From an uncultured Eubacteriales bacterium (GTDB taxonomy: Bacteria; Bacillota; Clostridia; Tissierellales; Peptoniphilaceae): a stretch of DNA of 43,836 bases. How positions within the stretch are numbered: position 1 is the first letter of the stretch; every line of letters starts with the position of its first letter. Location: the NCBI GenBank assembly GCA_902488815.1, contig CABTXP010000005.1, forward strand, positions 1 to 43,836. Direction: 5' to 3'. The notes beneath the pieces were generated by a model. It did not search any database. It saw only the letters and a list, made by a program, of their open reading frames with translations, and was not told the DNA's origin. Below are positions 16,064 through 24,751 of the stretch, in pieces. A program made the translations under genes and the position numbers.

Positions 16064-16543
16064 TTATTTGTGATAGGGGTGATTGTTTATAATTCTAAAG
16101 GCGCGATACACTTGCTCAACCAAGATAAGCCTCATAAGTCCGTGGGGAAAAGTAAATTTTGAAAAAGAAAGTCTGTAGTCCGATTTGTTTTTCACGCCCT
16201 CTGAAAGGCCAAGGGATCCCCCGATAATAAAGTCAATGGAGCTTATGCCTTCCACGGAAAGGTCCTCAATTTTCTTGGCAAAGTCCTCCGAGGTCAAAGA
16301 CTTGCCGCCAATGTCAAGGGCAATTACATAGGCACCCTTGGAAATTTTTGAAAGTATTCTCTCTCCTTCAACTTCCTTTATCTTTTCCATCTCAAGTTCG
16401 GAAGAGTTTTCGGGACAAGCCTCGTCCTTCACTTCTACAATTTCCAAGTTGGCATAGGTCTTAATTCTCTTTTGAAATTCCCCAATGCCCTCTTTTAAAA
16501 ATTTTTCTTTTAATTTTCCCACGCAAATTATTTTAATATTCAT
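16064..16543 (-). CDS. rlmH: 23S rRNA (pseudouridine1915-N3)-methyltransferase
   Basis: Methylates the pseudouridine at position 1915 in helix 69 of 23S rRNA on 70S ribosomes, with S-adenosylmethionine. The 159 residues equal the family length. The SPOUT-fold signature is clear: N-terminal IICVGKLKE, the knot-forming IIGGSLGLS (107-114), FPHGLMRLILVEQVYRAF and the invariant C-terminal HPYHK (155-159). No ribosome site precedes the ATG. Instead an extended -10 box, TGTTATAAT, lies immediately upstream, suggesting an almost leaderless transcript. Confidence 0.97.
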   Translation of the reverse strand: MNIKIICVGKLKEKFLKEGIGEFQKRIKTYANLEIVEVKDEACPENSSELEMEKIKEVEGERILSKISKGAYVIALDIGGKSLTSEDFAKKIEDLSVEGISSIDFIIGGSLGLSEGVKNKSDYRLSFSKFTFPHGLMRLILVEQVYRAFRIINNHPYHK

Positions 16544-16550
16544 AAAGGTG

Positions 16551-16559
16551 ATTATAACA
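16551..16559 (-). promoter_or_regulatory. Extended -10 promoter abutting rlmH
   Basis: On the minus strand TGTTATAAT ends 7 bases before the rlmH ATG, with no Shine-Dalgarno sequence between. Transcription would begin about one base before the start codon. Confidence 0.55.
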
Positions 16560-16636
16560 TATTCAAAATTTTCAATTGATACATTATTTTTATTTAATTT
16601 TTACAAAAATGTGATAAAGTACAGTTGAGGTGGAAT

Positions 16637-17437
16637 ATGGCTTGCATTTATACACATAACAGATTTGCATTGGAGGTTCTTCCCAAATTAAGTGAAGAGG
16701 CTCAAGACATAGCAAGGTCTCACATGGACTTGTACCGTTTCGGCAACCAGGGACCTGATTTGTATTTTTTCAACTTCCACATGGCGGTTAAAAAAAATGC
16801 GCCGGGCACTTTCATTCACGACAGGCCGGGCAAAAATTTTATTATAAAAAACGTCCCCGTCATTAAAAGGGCGGGCTTAAACTCCGAAACCGGAGCATAT
16901 ATGATTGGGAGCATTCTCCATTTTATTTTAGATTCACACATTCATCCTACGGTGAATAAGCTTGTAACTCCAACTTACTCACACCTTGATATTGAGACGG
17001 AACTTGACAGGTTTTACATGATTTTAGACGGCAACGACCCCTTCGTCTTTCGTCAAGAAGATATAATTCCCGACTCCGCTCTTGCAAAGTTTATATATCC
17101 GCTTTACAAGGGCTATCCCGATGTGAATTTAAAAGAAACTGAAAAAGCCATGAGAGATTTTAAAAAGGTGAGAAAATTCTTTCATCCTTCTTCACAGTCC
17201 AAGGAAAATTTTCTCTTAACTGTTATGAAAATCCCGGGCCTTTCACAATTTTCGGGACAAATTTTAAGACAGGAGCCTTTAAGACCCGCCGCATATTCAA
17301 ATAAAGTGTTGGTGGAATTGGTAGATGAAACTATGGAAAAAGCACCGGAGCTTTTAAAAGCTGCCTTGGACTTTATAAAGGGCGAGGTCGATACTTTGCC
17401 TGAAGAGTTTAACTGTAATTACAACGGAGTAAAATAA
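16637..17437 (+). CDS. Zinc-dependent phospholipase C-like protein
   Basis: Resembles the zinc-dependent phospholipase C / S1-P1 nuclease-like group common in Clostridia. The 266 residues are almost all helical. Candidate zinc ligands appear in the expected order: His7 (YTHNRF), Asp41 (GNQGPDLYFF), His61 (IHDRPG), His95 and Asp99 (GSILHFILDSHIHP) and His103. Unlike secreted toxins it has no signal peptide, so it is probably cytoplasmic and may not act on lipids. I chose ATG 16637: an upstream TTG at 16625 lies in the GAGGTGG ribosome site. Its stop shares a base with the next ATG (TAATG), so it is translated together with the MFS transporter. Confidence 0.8.
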   Translation: MACIYTHNRFALEVLPKLSEEAQDIARSHMDLYRFGNQGPDLYFFNFHMAVKKNAPGTFIHDRPGKNFIIKNVPVIKRAGLNSETGAYMIGSILHFILDSHIHPTVNKLVTPTYSHLDIETELDRFYMILDGNDPFVFRQEDIIPDSALAKFIYPLYKGYPDVNLKETEKAMRDFKKVRKFFHPSSQSKENFLLTVMKIPGLSQFSGQILRQEPLRPAAYSNKVLVELVDETMEKAPELLKAALDFIKGEVDTLPEEFNCNYNGVK

Positions 17438-18666
17438 TGAAAGATAAACTTACCCCAATTGAAAAAAAATGGATTATGTACGACGTAGGTAACAGCGCCT
17501 TTATACTTCTTGCCACAACTGTAATCCCCATCGTCTTTAACAACTTGGCAAAGGCGCATCTGTCCGACTCGGACTACCTGGCATACTGGGGATATGCCGT
17601 AAGTCTTTCCACAATTATAATTGCAATTCTATCCCCAATATTGGGAAGTATTGCAGACGGCAAGGGCAAGAAAAAATTAATGTATGCAATTTTTGTCCTT
17701 GTAGGTGTAGTGGGATGTATTCTTCTCCCATTTACAAAGTACTGGCTTCTATTCCTTGCTCTCTATGTAGTTTCCAAGGTGGGCTTTAACGGCTCCCTTG
17801 TCTTCTACGACTCAATGCTTACAGACATAACTACAGACGAGCGCATGGACAAGGTGTCCTCCCACGGCTATGCCTGGGGTTATATCGGCTCATGTATACC
17901 CTTTATAATCTCCATTGCAATGATAAGCCTTGGCCCGAAGATAGGAGTCTCCGCTCAAGGGACGATTGTCTTCGCCTTTGTACTTACGGCACTGTGGTGG
18001 CTTATCTTTTCAATACCTTTATACAAGTCCTACGAACAAAAATATTTTGTGCCCAAGGCAAGTGACAAGGTATTTAGAAAATTAAAAGAGACATTTAAGG
18101 AAATTAAATCGGACAAGACCGTGTATCTCTTCTTAATCGCCTTCTTCTTTTACATAGACGGCGTATACACCATAATAAATATGGCGACGGCATACGGCAC
18201 ATCCCTCGGTCTAAGCTCAACGGGACTTATGCTGGCACTACTTGTAACTCAAATAGTAGCCTTCCCCTGTGCCCTCTACTTTGCAAAAATTTCTAAAAAC
18301 AAAAAGACGAGCTCACTTATCAAAGTCTGTATCGCCGCATATACCGCAATTGCACTTTATGCCGTGCAACTTGACAAGCTCTATGAGTTTTGGATCCTTG
18401 CAGTAGGTGTGGGAATGTTCCAAGGAGCGATACAAGCATTGTCACGAAGCTACTATGCAAAGATAATTCCCAAGGAAAAATCCGCGGAATATTTTGCCCT
18501 AATGGACATCTTCGGCAAAGGCGCCTCTATAGTAGGGACGATGATCGTAAGTATTGTGTCTCAAATAACCGACAGCCAAAACAAAGCCATTGTGGCAATA
18601 CCTGTCTTGTTTATCATAGGACTTATTGTCTTTAACATGGCGGCAAAAGAAAATCGAGAAATATAA
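17437..18666 (+). CDS. MFS transporter, UMF1 (Atg22-like) family
   Basis: A 409-residue membrane protein with about 12 hydrophobic segments and the UMF1 opening EKKWIMYDVGNSAFILLATTVIPI. The Asp-x-Gly-Asn-Ser/Ala-Phe pattern near the N-terminus is characteristic of the group related to yeast vacuolar effluxer Atg22. The loop LGSIADGKGKKKLMY between segments 2 and 3 is the MFS A-motif. Bacterial substrates are unknown; amino acid efflux is a guess from the yeast relative. The start is coupled by one base to the preceding phospholipase-like gene. Confidence 0.85.
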   Translation: MKDKLTPIEKKWIMYDVGNSAFILLATTVIPIVFNNLAKAHLSDSDYLAYWGYAVSLSTIIIAILSPILGSIADGKGKKKLMYAIFVLVGVVGCILLPFTKYWLLFLALYVVSKVGFNGSLVFYDSMLTDITTDERMDKVSSHGYAWGYIGSCIPFIISIAMISLGPKIGVSAQGTIVFAFVLTALWWLIFSIPLYKSYEQKYFVPKASDKVFRKLKETFKEIKSDKTVYLFLIAFFFYIDGVYTIINMATAYGTSLGLSSTGLMLALLVTQIVAFPCALYFAKISKNKKTSSLIKVCIAAYTAIALYAVQLDKLYEFWILAVGVGMFQGAIQALSRSYYAKIIPKEKSAEYFALMDIFGKGASIVGTMIVSIVSQITDSQNKAIVAIPVLFIIGLIVFNMAAKENREI

Positions 18667-18733
18667 AGTAGAGATTAGAATAAGATTATTAATATTGAAA
18701 ATCCAATTTAATCTTTTGTGTCGGGAGGTTTTT

Positions 18734-18997
18734 ATGACATATCTATATCCTGTAATAATTTATAAAAAAGAAAATGATAAGTATCACTGTGTTTATATCC
18801 CTGACATTGACTCCGCAACACAAGGAGAAGATTTAACCGAGTGTCTTGAAATGGCAAAAGATTTAATACGTATAGAAATTATTGATAAGGGAGATAGTGT
18901 TGTAAAACCATTTACAGTAAAAAATAAAAATTTTTATGGGTTTACTGACGAGGATATAGAGGAAAGAATTTTAGTTAATGTAGATTTAGATTATTAA
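18734..18997 (+). CDS. HicB-like antitoxin-type protein, without HicA partner
   Basis: An 87-residue protein starting MTYLYPVIIYKKEND with the HicB N-terminal ribonuclease-H-like fold: strand-strand-helix, CVYIPDIDSATQGEDLTECLEMAKDLI. GGGAGG at 18723-18728 supports ATG 18734; the open frame upstream to 18626 overlaps the MFS gene and lacks such support. The C-terminal DNA-binding domain of full HicB antitoxins is missing and no HicA-like mRNA interferase is found on either side. It may be a solitary regulator or a remnant of a toxin-antitoxin pair. A terminator follows at 19053. Confidence 0.75.
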   Translation: MTYLYPVIIYKKENDKYHCVYIPDIDSATQGEDLTECLEMAKDLIRIEIIDKGDSVVKPFTVKNKNFYGFTDEDIEERILVNVDLDY

Positions 18998-19052
18998 ATG
19001 ACAAAAACTAATAGAGTATGGGTTATTATTAAATTAAATTTAAAATAATTAT

Positions 19053-19087
19053 AAGCGATTATCTAAATTAGATAATTGCTTTTTTAT
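19053..19087 (+). terminator. Terminator after the HicB-like gene
   Basis: AGCGATTATC and GATAATTGCT arms (one mismatch) with a TAA-A-TTA centre, followed by a T run. The remaining 19088-19298 is AT-rich and holds no recognisable RNA or gene; it must carry the promoter of the radical SAM gene, but no clear boxes were found. Confidence 0.7.
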
Positions 19088-19298
19088 TGTAACTTCTTCT
19101 TTTATAAAAAGTATATAAATTAATACATTATTGGGTATGAGTTAAATAGGAAGTAATCGACGGGCTTATTTTTATTCTAATAAACGTGTGACATTTTTTC
19201 TCATTTATACAAATTAGGACAGACAAAAGATTTTAGCCCTTCGAAAAATATTTAAGTTTTTATACAATTTTATTACTACTATACACAGGAGGTTAGTT

Positions 19299-20651
19299 AT
19301 GAGTGTTAAATCAAGTATTGCAAAGTTCGGTTTAAATACTGCCTTTGATCATCTTTACAAAGATCCGGAAAAAAGTTTGCGTACCCTGATAGATTGGGCT
19401 GATAAGTTTTCAGGTGATGAATTTCAATCGGAACGCAAGACAATAAGATCTGCCATTGAAAATCCTGATGACCCTTACTATTCTTTTGTGCGCCACGCTA
19501 TTAACGATGTTGATCCTGAAGTTTTAAAGACTGCTGTTGTAAACTTCTTTATCAATTCAAACTTGGTGAGCAGACCAATTCAAAATAAAATCAGAGAAGA
19601 ATACAACTGTAACGTGCCCTGGGTCATCCTCATGGACCCCACATCCGCATGCAACTTACAATGCACCGGCTGTTGGGCCGCAGACTATGGCAACAAACTT
19701 AATTTGACCTTTGAAGAGATGGATGACATAGTAAGACAGGGTAAGGAAATCGGAGCCTTTTGCTACATATTCTCAGGCGGCGAACCCCTTGTGAGAAAAA
19801 AAGACATTATTCGTCTCTGTGAAAAACATCCCGACTGTATGTTTACCGCTTTTACAAACGGAACTTTAATAGACGAAGAGTTTGCCGACGAAATGTTAAG
19901 GGTTAAAAACTTTGCCCCGGCAATTTCTCTTGAAGGTTTTGACGAAGCAACAGATCAACGTAGAGGCGAGGGAGTTTACCAAAAAGTTATAAATGCCATG
20001 GAAATACTTCACAGGAAAAAATTAATATACGGCATCTCCTGTTGCTACACAAGCGCCAACTACAAAGCCATCACTTCCAAGGAATACTTGGATATGATAA
20101 AGGACAACGGTGCTTACTTCGTCTGGTTCTTCCACTACATGCCCGTAGGTATGGATGCAAGTCCGGAACTTTTACCTACTCCCGAACAAAGAGAGTACGT
20201 CTATAGACACATTAGAGATTACCGCAACAACAATCCTCTATTTGCAATCGACTTCCAAAACGACGGAGAATATGTAAAAGGTTGTGTGGCGGGAGGCAAA
20301 AGATACCTGCACATTAACGCCAACGGGGACATGGAACCCTGTGCCTTTGTGCACTACTCGGACTCCAACATTCGCGAAAAAAGTATAATGGACGCACTTC
20401 GTTCTCCTCTTTTTAAGGCATATCACGACAACATGCCCTTTAACGATAACCACTTCAGGCCTTGCCCAATGCTTGAGAACCCGGAAAAGCTTCGCAAGAT
20501 GGTTGAGGAAAGTAAAGCCAAGTCCACAGACATGATGTCGCCGGAGCCGGTGGAACACCTTTGCGACAAGTGTGAAGCCTACGCCGAAAAATGGACGCCT
20601 AAGGCCGATGAAATTTGGGAAGAAAGAAAACTCATTAAAGGTTATAAATAA
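19299..20651 (+). CDS. Radical SAM protein with C-terminal cysteine-rich (SPASM-like) region
   Basis: Uses a [4Fe-4S] cluster and S-adenosylmethionine to start radical chemistry. The 450 residues comprise an N-terminal extension (1-105), the cluster motif Cys118-x3-Cys122-x2-Cys125 (CNLQCTGC), the partial barrel with FSGGEPLVRK, and a C-terminal region with further cysteines: CVAGG, MEPCAFVHYSD, FRPCPML and CDKCEAY. INANGDMEPC is the usual auxiliary-cluster pattern of SPASM-type proteins. No peptide precursor gene is seen beside it, so a peptide-modifying role is not supported; the reaction is unknown. It has an AGGAGG site and stands as a single gene between terminators. Confidence 0.85.
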   Translation: MSVKSSIAKFGLNTAFDHLYKDPEKSLRTLIDWADKFSGDEFQSERKTIRSAIENPDDPYYSFVRHAINDVDPEVLKTAVVNFFINSNLVSRPIQNKIREEYNCNVPWVILMDPTSACNLQCTGCWAADYGNKLNLTFEEMDDIVRQGKEIGAFCYIFSGGEPLVRKKDIIRLCEKHPDCMFTAFTNGTLIDEEFADEMLRVKNFAPAISLEGFDEATDQRRGEGVYQKVINAMEILHRKKLIYGISCCYTSANYKAITSKEYLDMIKDNGAYFVWFFHYMPVGMDASPELLPTPEQREYVYRHIRDYRNNNPLFAIDFQNDGEYVKGCVAGGKRYLHINANGDMEPCAFVHYSDSNIREKSIMDALRSPLFKAYHDNMPFNDNHFRPCPMLENPEKLRKMVEESKAKSTDMMSPEPVEHLCDKCEAYAEKWTPKADEIWEERKLIKGYK

Positions 20652-20654
20652 ATT

Positions 20655-20679
20655 AAGCACCCTCGGGGTGCTTTTTTGT
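20655..20679 (+). terminator. Terminator of the radical SAM gene
   Basis: AGCACCC, loop TCG, GGGTGCT followed by TTTTTTG, 4 bp after the stop codon. Confidence 0.9.
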
Positions 20680-20697
20680 TGTCCGAATATCGGATAT

Positions 20698-21717
20698 TTA
20701 TTTTAATTTATTAAATATAATGTCACAGGATTTATTAATGTCCTCGTTACATACTTTGTAAAAAATTTTGTCCTTCTTTATAGAGTAGTTGGCGTCGTAG
20801 TACTTTACTATTAAGTCTTCGATTACAAAGTCGAAATTTTCTTCATCTAAAAGCTTCAAATAGTTTTCGTATCTTTCGGCGCTTATATATCTCTTTAAAT
20901 TTTCAAATGCCGAGATGAGCTCTTCTTTTTTATGAGGGCCGTAGTCCTTTAAGTAGTCGGATTTAATTCTCTCTACCCTTCTCTCAAACCTGTCTTCAAT
21001 TAAAAAAACTTTCTCCGACTTTGCCATGGCTTTAATAAGAGTTGCAGGAAGATTTATACTTCCAACACGTGAGGACTCTCCTTCTACAAAGACGGGGCCC
21101 GGTTTAAAACTTTTAAAGCTTTCCATAAGCTCCGACTCAAAAGTCTTTTGAGAAGGTTGGGCGCCCATGCCCACTCCTCCGAAGAGGGAGCCTCTGTGCC
21201 TTGCAAGGCCTTCTAAGTCTAAGACATTCTCTCCTCTCTCCTTTAATTCTTTTAAAATTTCCGTCTTGCCGCAGCCGGTGTAGCCTTTAAGGACTACATA
21301 GTCATAATCTCCCAAGGATTCCAAAAATTTAAGGACATATCTTCTGTAAGCTTTATATCCGTGATTTAACTTGTAGACATTGTGTCCCAAGGTCTTTAGG
21401 AGATTAAAAAGTGCCGTACTTCGATAGCCTCCCCTGGAACAAAATAGAACGACTTCGTGCTCTTCTTCCATTTGAGAAATACTTTTGTAATATTCTGTAA
21501 GCTTCGGTGCAAAAAACTCCACACCTTTTTCCTTCGCTCCCTTTACATCTCCCGACACATAGAGAGTGCCCACAATTTTTCTCTCCTCATTTGAAAGTAC
21601 GGGCATAGATATTGCGCTCGGGATTGTCCCCTTTTCAAACTCCCCTTCACTTCGCAAGTCAACAAAGATAGGGTTTTTAAATTTTAAAATTTCTTCATAG
21701 TCTGTGCCTTTAAACAT
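20698..21717 (-). CDS. mnmH: tRNA 2-selenouridine synthase
   Basis: Replaces sulfur by selenium at the wobble 2-thiouridine of certain tRNAs, through a geranylated intermediate, using selenophosphate (known for MnmH/SelU). Length 339. An N-terminal rhodanese domain holds the active Cys93 in LFCSRGGYRS; a C-terminal P-loop domain starts with Walker A GYTGCGKT (145-152). The segment GLARHRGSLFGG is also typical. It diverges from selD, the selenophosphate donor gene, across a 63-bp gap; a shared selenium function is well supported by this arrangement. Confidence 0.95.
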   Translation of the reverse strand: MFKGTDYEEILKFKNPIFVDLRSEGEFEKGTIPSAISMPVLSNEERKIVGTLYVSGDVKGAKEKGVEFFAPKLTEYYKSISQMEEEHEVVLFCSRGGYRSTALFNLLKTLGHNVYKLNHGYKAYRRYVLKFLESLGDYDYVVLKGYTGCGKTEILKELKERGENVLDLEGLARHRGSLFGGVGMGAQPSQKTFESELMESFKSFKPGPVFVEGESSRVGSINLPATLIKAMAKSEKVFLIEDRFERRVERIKSDYLKDYGPHKKEELISAFENLKRYISAERYENYLKLLDEENFDFVIEDLIVKYYDANYSIKKDKIFYKVCNEDINKSCDIIFNKLK

Positions 21718-21780
21718 GGCTTTATTATAGTAGTTTTAAAAAATTTTTTAAAGTGCTATAGTGAATGTAGAGGTGAAACA

Positions 21781-22779
21781 ATGAAGCTTGAAGTCTGCGG
21801 AGGTTGTAACGCAAAAATTTCAGCCTCCTCTTTAAAAGCAACTTTAGACATATTGGAAGTATTTAAGAGAAAGGAAGTCTTGGAAGGCTTTGCCAAAAAC
21901 GACGATGCCGCCATTATAAAACTGACAGACGATATTGCCGTGGCACTTACCTGTGACTTCTTCCCTCCAATGGTGGAAGACCCCTTTGCCTTCGGAGAAA
22001 TTGCGGCGGCAAATGCCCTCTCCGACATTTATGCCATGGGTGGCGAGCCTGTGACGGCACTTAACTTGGTCTGCTTTCCCGAAGAGGAAGACAGAAGTAT
22101 TTTGGAAGAAATATTAAAGGGCGGCGCGGCAAAACTTAAAGAGGCGCAGTGTTCCTTGGCAGGCGGTCACTCTATTCACGACCCCAGGATAAAGTACGGC
22201 CTTTGTGTCATGGGAGTTTTAAATCCCGAAAAAATTTACAGCAACAGCTCCTCAAAAGTTGGAGACAAGTTAATACTTACAAAGCCCTTAGGCGTGTCCC
22301 TTCTCTCCTCGGCAAGGACTGTAGGCGAGTGTGAGGACAAATACTTTGAAGGCGCGGTAGAGTCCATGAGGACTTTAAACAAGTACGCCTGTGAAATACT
22401 TAAAAAGCATAAAATAAATGCCATGACCGACGTGACGGGCTTCGGCCTTATCGGCCACCTAAGTGAAATGGTCACGGACACGGCGGTAATTTATTCAAAG
22501 AATTTAAAAATACTACCCGGTGCCAAGGAAGCGGCGGAAGAATTTCTCTTTACCGCGGGAGGCCAGCGCAACAGAAAGTCCTACGGCGACTTGGTGGAGT
22601 TTGAAATAGTGGACTTCGCCTTGGAAGAAGTCCTCTTCGATCCTCAGACGTCAGGCGGACTTTTGGCTGCAGTTGAAGACGGAGAAAAAGTTTTGGAAGA
22701 GTTAAAAATTGCAGGAATTCCCGCAGCAATTGTGGGAGAAATAATTCCCGCTCAAGATAAAAAAATAATAGTGAGGTAG
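21781..22779 (+). CDS. selD: Selenide, water dikinase (selenophosphate synthetase)
   Basis: Makes selenophosphate from selenide and ATP. The 332 residues have the PurM-like fold with DDAAIIKLTDDIAVALTCDFFPP, the Asp-rich ATP/Mg segment, AANALSDIYAMGG, AGGHSI, and MTDVTGFGLIGHL. The N-terminus is short: catalytic Cys9 lies in VCGGCNAKIS, with Lys12 as the conserved lysine. Cysteine, not selenocysteine, occupies the active position, so no UGA readthrough is needed. A GAGGTG site precedes ATG. It is first in selD-yedF-DUF3343-desulfurase, opposite mnmH. Confidence 0.96.
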   Translation: MKLEVCGGCNAKISASSLKATLDILEVFKRKEVLEGFAKNDDAAIIKLTDDIAVALTCDFFPPMVEDPFAFGEIAAANALSDIYAMGGEPVTALNLVCFPEEEDRSILEEILKGGAAKLKEAQCSLAGGHSIHDPRIKYGLCVMGVLNPEKIYSNSSSKVGDKLILTKPLGVSLLSSARTVGECEDKYFEGAVESMRTLNKYACEILKKHKINAMTDVTGFGLIGHLSEMVTDTAVIYSKNLKILPGAKEAAEEFLFTAGGQRNRKSYGDLVEFEIVDFALEEVLFDPQTSGGLLAAVEDGEKVLEELKIAGIPAAIVGEIIPAQDKKIIVR

Positions 22780-22783
22780 AAAA

Positions 22784-23362
22784 ATGAAAGAAATCGATGC
22801 ACTTGGACTGCTTTGCCCGAGACCTGTAATACTTGCGAAAAAGTTAATTAAAGAAGAAGACCCGAAGGAATTTACCGTCCTTGTAGACAATGAAATCGCC
22901 ACGGAAAATCTCTCCAAGATGGCGGACCAATTGGGCTACGACACAAAGGTGGAAAAGGAAGACAAGGTCTACAGAGTAAGTTTTAAAAAAGTTGAAGGCA
23001 AGAAAGTTGAACAACACTACAGCAAGGACGAATTTATTGTAGTCTTTTCATCAGACGAACTTGGCGTGGGCGATGAAGAATTTTCCAAAAAACTTTTGGA
23101 AGGATTTATCTACTCCCTTTCTGAAAAAGACGAAGTCCCCACCTATGTAGTCCTTTACAATCACGGCGTAAGGCTTTCCACAATAAACGAAAACACGGTA
23201 GCGGACCTTAAAAAGTTGGAGTCAAAGGGCACCACGGTACTATCCTGCGGCCTATGCCTCGGTAACTACAACTTAAAGGAAGAGCTTAAAGTGGGACAAG
23301 TGACAAATATGGACAACATTGTGGACCTTCAAATACACTACAGGACAGTGAAGCCCTGTTGA
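22784..23362 (+). CDS. yedF: Selenium metabolism sulfurtransferase-like protein YedF (TusA-DsrE fusion)
   Basis: A two-domain protein of 192 residues. The N-terminal TusA-like domain (1-70) has the CPRP motif with Cys11 (GLLCPRPVI). The C-terminal DsrE-like domain (about 80-190) contains FSSDELGVGD and SCGLCLGNY, whose cysteines could pass sulfur or selenium. The family regularly accompanies selD, so it is thought to be a selenium carrier, but no reaction is established. It begins 4 bp after selD. Its stop codon TGA overlaps the TTG start of the next gene. Confidence 0.93.
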   Translation: MKEIDALGLLCPRPVILAKKLIKEEDPKEFTVLVDNEIATENLSKMADQLGYDTKVEKEDKVYRVSFKKVEGKKVEQHYSKDEFIVVFSSDELGVGDEEFSKKLLEGFIYSLSEKDEVPTYVVLYNHGVRLSTINENTVADLKKLESKGTTVLSCGLCLGNYNLKEELKVGQVTNMDNIVDLQIHYRTVKPC

Positions 23363-23565
23363 GTTACAAACTTTTGACCTTTAAGTCGGCAAACTACGCC
23401 ATGGAAGCGGAAAAAAAGACCAAGGACTTAAAGACCCGCCTCATCACTCTCCCCTCTTGGGTCACATCGGACTGCGGCTTCGGTCTTAAAGTGGGAGAAA
23501 ATTTAGACGACGTTGTGAAAATTTTAGGCAGAGAAAATATAGAAGGAATTTACGATCTTAAATGA
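23359..23565 (+). CDS. DUF3343 small putative Se/S carrier
   Basis: A 68-residue protein, SYKLLTFKSANYAMEAEKKTK at its start, with a single Cys in TSDCGFGLKV. It matches the DUF3343 family, found next to selD, yedF and cysteine desulfurases and proposed as a sulfur or selenium carrier. The start must be TTG 23359, since the next ATG (23401) would remove the first strand and the conserved TFKS segment. The TTG overlaps the yedF stop as TTGA, a coupled start. Its own stop overlaps the desulfurase ATG as ATGA. Confidence 0.88.
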   Translation: MSYKLLTFKSANYAMEAEKKTKDLKTRLITLPSWVTSDCGFGLKVGENLDDVVKILGRENIEGIYDLK

Positions 23566-24683
23566 TTTACTTGGACAACGCATCAACAACTTTAATAAAG
23601 CCTGAGTCCGTAGGCATTGCAGTGATGGAGGGCATAAACTCTAAAAGCTACGGCAATCCCAACAGAGGCTCCTATGAAATGTCGTTAAACTCTTTAAGGG
23701 CACTTTATGATCTTAGAGAAGAGTTGGGAGAGCTTTTCGGCGTGGAGGCTTTAAACGTGTCCCTCTGTGCAAATGTGACAACGGCACTTAACTTGGTCTT
23801 AAATTCACTTTTACATAGTGGCGATCACGTTATAACATCCGTGGCGGAACACAACTCCGTCCTTCGTCCTTTAAATCACTTAAAGCAAAGAGGAGTTGAA
23901 GTGTCCTACCTGCCTTTGGCAAAAGATAAAATTGACCTCTGCTTTTTAAATAAACTCCTTCAAAAAAATACAAAGGCGGTGTGTCTTACAGCCATGTCAA
24001 ATGTGTCGGGAGAGATCACCGACTTAAAAACTGCAGCTGACTTTTGCAAAAAACACGGACTTATTTTAATCATAGACGGAGCACAGGCAGTCGGCACCAT
24101 GGACTTAAACTTAAAAGACTTTGACCGCACTGTCCTCTGCTTCACGGGACACAAGTCCCTTTACGGACCCCAGGGCACAGGAGGCATTGCCGTAAAAGGC
24201 GATATAAAATTTGAAGAAGTCTTCTCAGGCGGCGGTGGAAATTCAAATGAAGAGCACCAAAATCCTTTTATGCCCGACATATTTGAATACGGCACAATAA
24301 ACGTCCATTCCAACTTGGGACTTATGGCCGGAGTAAAGTATGTAAAGTCAATAGGCATAGATAAAATTTCAAAGGACCTGTTTGAACTTTCATCCTACCT
24401 TTACAAATCTTTAAAAGCCACAGAAGGCGTAAAGCTTTACGGCGGCCACGACTTTCCTCACGGCCCCATTGTGTCTTTTAACTACAAAGACTATTCTTCA
24501 GAAGAAGTGGCGGACATCCTTTGGCACAAGGGCGAGATCGCCACGAGAGCGAAACTTCACTGCACCCCTCTCTATCACAAAGCCATGGCAACGGAGGTAA
24601 GAGGTATGGTGCGAGTGTCCCTCTCCACTTTCAACACCTTTGAAGATGTGGACAAACTCATAGAGACAATAAGTAGGTTCTGA
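23562..24683 (+). CDS. Cysteine desulfurase family (SufS/Csd-like), selenium cluster
   Basis: A PLP enzyme that removes sulfur (or selenium) from cysteine or selenocysteine. Length 373. Visible are the N-terminal YLDNASTT, HNSVLRP, the Asp in IIDGAQAVG that holds the PLP ring nitrogen, PLP lysine Lys198 in FTGHKSLYGPQG, and catalytic Cys334 in LHCTPLYHK. As the last gene of the selD operon, overlapping DUF3343, it probably supplies selenide for SelD. Action on cysteine for tRNA thiolation is the alternative. Confidence 0.9.
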   Translation: MIYLDNASTTLIKPESVGIAVMEGINSKSYGNPNRGSYEMSLNSLRALYDLREELGELFGVEALNVSLCANVTTALNLVLNSLLHSGDHVITSVAEHNSVLRPLNHLKQRGVEVSYLPLAKDKIDLCFLNKLLQKNTKAVCLTAMSNVSGEITDLKTAADFCKKHGLILIIDGAQAVGTMDLNLKDFDRTVLCFTGHKSLYGPQGTGGIAVKGDIKFEEVFSGGGGNSNEEHQNPFMPDIFEYGTINVHSNLGLMAGVKYVKSIGIDKISKDLFELSSYLYKSLKATEGVKLYGGHDFPHGPIVSFNYKDYSSEEVADILWHKGEIATRAKLHCTPLYHKAMATEVRGMVRVSLSTFNTFEDVDKLIETISRF

Positions 24684-24715
24684 CAAAAATATTTATAACA
24701 AAAATATTTATAAAA

Positions 24716-24745
24716 GAAAAAAGACTGATTGCTCAGTCTTTTTGT
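24716..24745 (-). terminator. Bidirectional terminator between selenium cluster and export operon
   Basis: AAGACTGA (24721-24728), loop TTGC, TCAGTCTT (24733-24740), with A-rich and T-rich flanks. It serves the plus-strand desulfurase gene and the minus-strand operon ending at 24752. Confidence 0.85.
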
Positions 24746-24751
24746 TTTATC

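Noticed and set aside
18998..19298. Possible riboswitch or small RNA before the radical SAM gene
   Set aside because: Apart from the terminator at 19053-19087 no conserved core of a known RNA class was recognised.
21781..22779. Possible selenocysteine in SelD
   Set aside because: The active-site position is a Cys codon and there is no in-frame TGA.
24683..24712. Tandem 15-bp direct repeat ACAAAAATATTTATA after the desulfurase gene
   Set aside because: Only two copies in AT-rich DNA between a stop codon and a terminator; slippage is enough to explain it.
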